This document shows, in pieces, positions 59,314 to 64,000 of a stretch of DNA of 64,000 nt; the stretch's first letter is position 1; each line of letters opens with the position of its first letter. Below the pieces are notes generated by a model, which did not search any database, was not told the origin of the DNA, and was given only the letters and a program-made list of their open reading frames with translations. The DNA comes from Galbula dea (Eukaryota; Chordata; Aves; Piciformes; Galbulidae), in the NCBI GenBank assembly GCA_013399015.1, contig VWZX01010541.1, positions 992,001-1,056,000 on the forward strand, in the 5' to 3' direction. Position numbers and translations under genes: made by a program.

Positions 59314-59318
59314 AAGGT
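59314..59318. repeat. Target-site duplication AAGGT, right copy
   Basis: Directly abuts the last base of the solo LTR at 59313, and is identical to the left copy. Confidence 0.9.
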
Positions 59319-59661
59319 CTAATATGGTAAGACCCAAATGCCTCCAAGATAATTTTATGAGGAAAATACTACATGAGGTTAAGTTATCCCACTCACCTTT
59401 CTGCTTATTAATTACTGACACAGTCACATATATGTCTGTTCTGCATTACTGTGTTAATTGCTGTGTGCTGGGCCAAGCACATGAATTCTTACTGCTATGT
59501 GTGAAATGCAAAATGAATACAAAGAGTTTGAGGGGATTTTATACATAGTTTCTTATGACATAAAAGGGAAATCTGAAAACTCTTGCAAAGTAATGGCTAA
59601 AAAAATGACGGAAGTTGGGCTGTGGACTTGCACCAAGCCAATGCTGCAAATAAAACTGTGT

Positions 59662-60175
59662 TACTGAGAAGCACAGCATCACTTAGCTTGGAAGGGACCT
59701 CTGGAGGTCATCTACTCCAGCCTCCCTGGTCAAGCAGGGTCAGCTAGAGCAGATTGCCCAGGCCTGCATCCAGATGGCTTTTGGGTATCTCCAAGGACGG
59801 AGATTCTACAGCCTCTCTAAACAACCTGTTACAATGCTCAGCCACCCTCACAGTAAAAAATGTTCAGATGAGACCCTTAGTGTGCCCATTTTTTGTGCCC
59901 ATTGCCTCAGGCTACATGAAAAGACCCTGACCCAGTCTTGCTTGCACCCTCCCATCAGAGATTTACATTGATAAGATCCCTCTGAGCCTTCTGTTCTCTA
60001 AACAGTCACATCTCTCAGCCTTTCCTCACAGGACATGCTCCAGTCCCATGGCTACCTTCATTGCCCTTCATTTGATCTGCTCCAGTATGTCCATGTCTTT
60101 CTTGCACTGGGGAGCCATGAACTGACTTAGCACTCCAGATGGGAAGATTCACCTCTCTCAACCTTCTGACAACAC
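59662..60175 (-). mobile_element. CR1 LINE 3' fragment
   Basis: Reverse CR1 with GCTTGGAAGGGACCTCTGGA, AGATTGCCCAGGCCTGCATC, CTACAGCCTCTCTAAACAAC, CCCTCTGAGCCTTCTGTTCT and CTTTCTTGCACTGGGGAGCC. Contains a small internal duplication (GTGCCCATTTTTTGTGCCCA). 5' truncated. Confidence 0.88.
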
Positions 60176-63100
60176 TTTTCCTACTACCTACAAAGACAGG
60201 GGCAACAAATGATTTTACATTATTTTTGCACAGAGATAGTAGAATTTACTACAGAGAAATACAGAAGAAACTGTAAAAGTAATCTCATTTTTCATAAGGC
60301 TACATGAAAAGACAGCTCTTACTGTCAGTACTTGAAACCTTTAGTGGTCATTTTCTGATTTGCCCACATTTGCTTCATAACAATGCAAATCTGACACTGT
60401 CCAACCAACAGTGTCTAGTTCAATACATTATTTCCTGAAGTAGAATGGTACTGAATTTCCTGAAGTAGAGTGAGCCTTGAGGAGAATTTCATTGCCTGGT
60501 TAGTAAGAATGGCTCCTCCTTAGTGAAATCCAAACTCTTGTCACTGACAGGCATCCTATTAACTCCATTTCTATGAAGGCCTGTGAAATCTGGAGATGTA
60601 ATATCAATACACACTTCTGCATATCTTCCTTTCAGATAGTAACAAACAATTCATGGGGTCTTCCTGAAGGTTCCTTCCCCAGAAGAGTGGTGCTCATTCT
60701 CAGACTCACAGGACACTAGGATAGTGCAAGCTATGGAGGAGTTTTCAGTCTGAGAATGTTTGCTGTTTGAGGGACAGTCAGGAAGGGTGAAATATCCTGT
60801 ACCATTAAAGGCTCAGAATAATTTCTCATGCTAGGTTAGTAAAAGTAGGGCACTATGACTTGTCTCTCACTCAAGAAGAAGTTGAATGAATTTCAAAACC
60901 AGATAAAATTCACAGTAAAATATCTTTTATTAGCATACCATGATTTTTAAGAGCAGTTTCTGTTCTGGCATCTGACTCAACATTTTTCACTTCTTTAGGT
61001 TTGATGGTACTGCAGTATTTTAAGAGAGAGAAGAAGTCATACATGAGAAGAAATGGAAATAATCCTTTTCAAGGCAGACAAAAAACCACCAGCACAGAGT
61101 TCATTTCAGGCAGGGATTTCAGGGTGTGTTCTGGACAAGATCTGTTATTATGCATAAGTTTATAATGAATGCCTACATCCTCCAGTGACTAGTGCCTTAA
61201 AAATGCTCTCAGACTGAAGTCTTAGTCTTCTTTGAAACATATACTATTAAAAACAAACAAAAAAACAACAGAAGAAAACCCTCTAAACAACCAAACAGCA
61301 GATCCACTGGCAGCAAACCACGTGGAGCCTGGTTTGGAATGACAGCTTTGGATTCTCTTTTGTGTCAGATAATGCAGCTGAGTTCACACTTTCACCTGTT
61401 CTGCAGTGGGTGCACAGCTCTGAGTCTCCTCTATCTGGCTGCTGATTGTCACAAAACCTGCAGGAACAGAGTGGGTTTGGACCTCTCCCTTTTTGTCAGG
61501 CTTCTTTGCCCTTGGTCAAGAGACTCAAATGCTATTGCTGGAGAACTGACAGAAAAATTGTGCGATTGCATAGCCTGGTTTCCTTAAAAAAAAGGAAACT
61601 AGAAACCTTTTCCCACCCCCTGAGGTCTCTAATTATTCCCTGTGCTCTTCTCAGTTCCCTCCTGTTTAACAGTGTATTTCTGGCATGGCAGTTTCCAGAA
61701 AAATCATCCCCTCCTTCAGGTGCAGCTTGCCAAAAATGCATAAACAGGAACTGTCACCCTCCTCCTCCATGACATGCTGCTTCTGTATATGCAGCTCCAA
61801 ATCATACACCCTTTTAGGTGTGACAGTGCATTTGCAAGCCCCTGCCTGATTTGAATCTGTCGTGAGAAGGTCCTTATTTCAGTCTGACTACTTTCCAAAT
61901 GTGTTTGTTAACAATTATTTTTTAACATAGAAACACTAAGGAGGTTTAAAGTACAACACAGTTTCCCACAGTACTGAGATCAGTTTCCATCTTTCCTCCT
62001 TTAGCTAGAATAAAGTGCAAAAACAATGGAACTGACACCAGCCTCCTCCCCAAAAAGCCATCATCTACTTTTTGTTTGTCTTCTGGACCTACTGTCTAAA
62101 GCTGACAGTGCAGGTAGATTCAACCCTACCCAGCTCAGGCCATTGCACAGAGAGACCAAGGCTGTAATATCTTTTTACATCTGTCAGAAAGGCTGAGAAC
62201 TGTGATGGCTTAGACAAAAGCAACTGAAGCCCAATACCTAGTCAGCAAGCTGGCAGTTGGAAAAGCAATGGTTTCATGAAAGCATTGAGGTAACACAACT
62301 TTTTCTAGAATTATGATCCATATCTTTGTGGAACAAGAATTTTCTGTTACTCCAGTGGTTTTGCTGAACAGTTCTGATATAATTAGTAAAGTAGCCTATA
62401 GATCCAATAAATATGTATTTGCATTATAATGTACAAAAGGGGTTTCAAATCTTTTTGGTGCCAATTAAAGTATCTTATAATTATTTTTGCTCCAAAAGAA
62501 AATCTTCAGTAAAGCCTTGAACACTTTACGCTATGACTGCAGCAGAGAGCACAGTAAGGGTAAGACCTAAATTCTCCAAATTACCAGATGAAAAAAATGC
62601 TTAGTACACTGAAGTCTAATGCTGGCCATGTAGCCAGGAGCCCTCCAACAGCTGCCAGCAGCCCAGAAATACACTCTTCAAGAGAACATAAGAAGCTCCT
62701 GCTGTTTTATCAAGCTTAAATGGCAGTAAGCACCTGGCTCCCCAGACAGGCTGTGAAGAAGCAGCAGGTAAGAGGACTGAGGTGCGGTGAGGGTGGTGCC
62801 ATTCTCCAGAGGTGTTCCTGTAGTGGAGGATGTGCTTTGGCAACATCTGCCCATTGCAGCCTCAGCACCATCTCATGCATCTCTTTTCATCAATTGCAAG
62901 ACACTTTAAAAGTCAGTATTATTACTAAAGCAGGCACAATAGTGTTGAGTTTGCCTTAAGAAGCAGTGAGGCAAAGTTTGTAAGAGAAAATATCTTTAAT
63001 TATCCAATGAGTATAATTAGAAGAGATGAAGAAACTTTAAGGCACACAAGCCCTTCTAGGTTCAAAAAGAAACAGCAAACTTCAAGCTAAGCACAGCCTA

Positions 63101-63837
63101 GGAACAGTTGCTTTGGACTTTATTATTTTAACCAGCTAGACAACCTGAGAGAAAAGAGTGCTTGAAATACGTGGAATAAAGAGAATATTTGTAAGAGAAG
63201 TGATGCATTTGTGCAAAACAGAAGGAAACAGAAGGAAGGACAGACAGACAGGCAGATAACTGTTACCTGGGAGAGAGGAAGATGGCAGATGAGATGTGAG
63301 AACAATGAGATGCCATAAAACCAATGTGTGTACAGAGTTAATGACTTTAAACAAACTGCAGCTTCATCAAAGTGAAAGCATTTGTCAGAAATGTGTCAGC
63401 ATCTGCTGCTTTTTTTAACTGGAGAAAAATGTTTTGTTTCTGTGGTGTAGAATTTCTTCATTTTGATGTTTTGACTCTTGGTTTGAATTTTATGTTACAC
63501 TAAATTCTGAAAGATCAATTGCTGGTGAAAAAAATGACATATATATTGTATTTAAGAAGTTAAATACTTATGTAAATAAGTAAAATACTTAGGTACCTAC
63601 ATATTGTTTTATGCAAACTGTATCAAACTGTAAAGAGGGAGAAAGTTCAGAACCATGACACCTAAATCTGTGTTTTCCAGTCAAAATCTTTGCCCTGAAG
63701 AAGCTTGTTTCAACATTCTAACAATCCAGTACAACACTTTACATACAGTTTCGTGTCTCCTAAGTGGAAAACTTACAAGGTCTCCAACAGTCTTTTTGCT
63801 GCCATGTGAGAAGACAAAATTCTGTCTTAAATACATA
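60176..63837. other. Upstream (intergenic) stretch, no gene seen
   Basis: AT-rich sequence. A 15-bp direct repeat (ATTTCCTGAAGTAGA) occurs twice at about 60430-60470. Frames are short (up to 108 codons) and without domains. Confidence 0.5.
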
Positions 63838-63935
63838 GACTCATATCATAATTCAGGTTTCAATAGACTTCTGGAGGTCAGGTAGTCCATCCTCTTGCTC
63901 AAAGTGATGCCAGCTTACACCTGAGATAAGGTGGC
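63838..63935 (-). mobile_element. Possible diverged CR1 3' fragment
   Basis: CATATCATAATTCAGGTTTC then ACTTCTGGAGGTCAGGTAGT and CCATCCTCTTGCTCAAAGTG follow the order of a CR1 3' terminus in reverse orientation, but with many changes. Confidence 0.45.
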
Positions 63936-63937
63936 TC

Positions 63938-63977
63938 GAGGCCATGAACTGTGGATAGAGGCCATATGCTGTGGATA
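63938..63977. repeat. 20-bp tandem duplication
   Basis: Two adjacent units, GAGGCCATGAACTGTGGATA and GAGGCCATATGCTGTGGATA, differ at three positions. Confidence 0.85.
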
Positions 63978-64000
63978 GAAATCCCACAAGCTCTTTGGGT

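Noticed and set aside
1..64000. CRISPR array, tRNA, rRNA or prokaryotic operon
   Set aside because: No regularly spaced repeats, cloverleaf genes or close-packed frames were seen, and the sequence is plainly vertebrate intronic and intergenic DNA.

Overview
The window is vertebrate nuclear DNA, almost certainly from a bird. The evidence is many CR1 LINE fragments with the avian 8-bp 3' tail (ATTCTATG type), the near absence of SINEs, an avian-type solo LTR with a 5-bp target duplication, and low GC apart from one sharp CpG island. It carries one recognisable gene: the first coding exon of RIMS1 (RIM1, an active-zone scaffold), on the minus strand at 56137-56300. It has a consensus splice donor directly after it at 56131-56136.

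Layout: (1) 1-56136 is by inference the start of a very long RIMS1 intron 1. No second RIMS1 exon (the zinc-finger part of the Rab-binding domain) is recognisable in it. It holds CR1 copies of several ages and orientations, an ancient L3/CR1-like reverse-transcriptase remnant (about 30.7-31.25 kb), simple repeats, a 3 x 51-bp tandem array ending in a hairpin (24.9-25.1 kb) and a 163-bp inverted repeat with a 1-kb spacer (52.2-53.6 kb). (2) About 55320-57120 is a CpG island covering the start of intron 1, exon 1, the 5' leader and the presumed TATA-less promoter. It contains a 4 x 34-bp minisatellite, a 31-codon upstream ORF, GC boxes, a strong G-quadruplex motif and an AT-rich cluster of homeodomain-type sites. 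(3) 57121-64000 is upstream, probably intergenic: a rearranged CR1 with a palindrome at its junction, a complete solo LTR (58768-59313) with AAGGT duplications, and another CR1.

No tRNA, rRNA, CRISPR, prokaryotic operon or intact transposon gene was seen. Most open reading frames here are chance frames, antisense CR1 or antisense CpG-island frames. The unusual structures are small DNA architectures (inverted and tandem repeats, palindrome, uORF), not a new multi-gene system. All repeat calls rest on recognition by eye, so boundaries are approximate except where exact positions are stated (exon, donor, LTR ends and duplications, tandem units, inverted arms).
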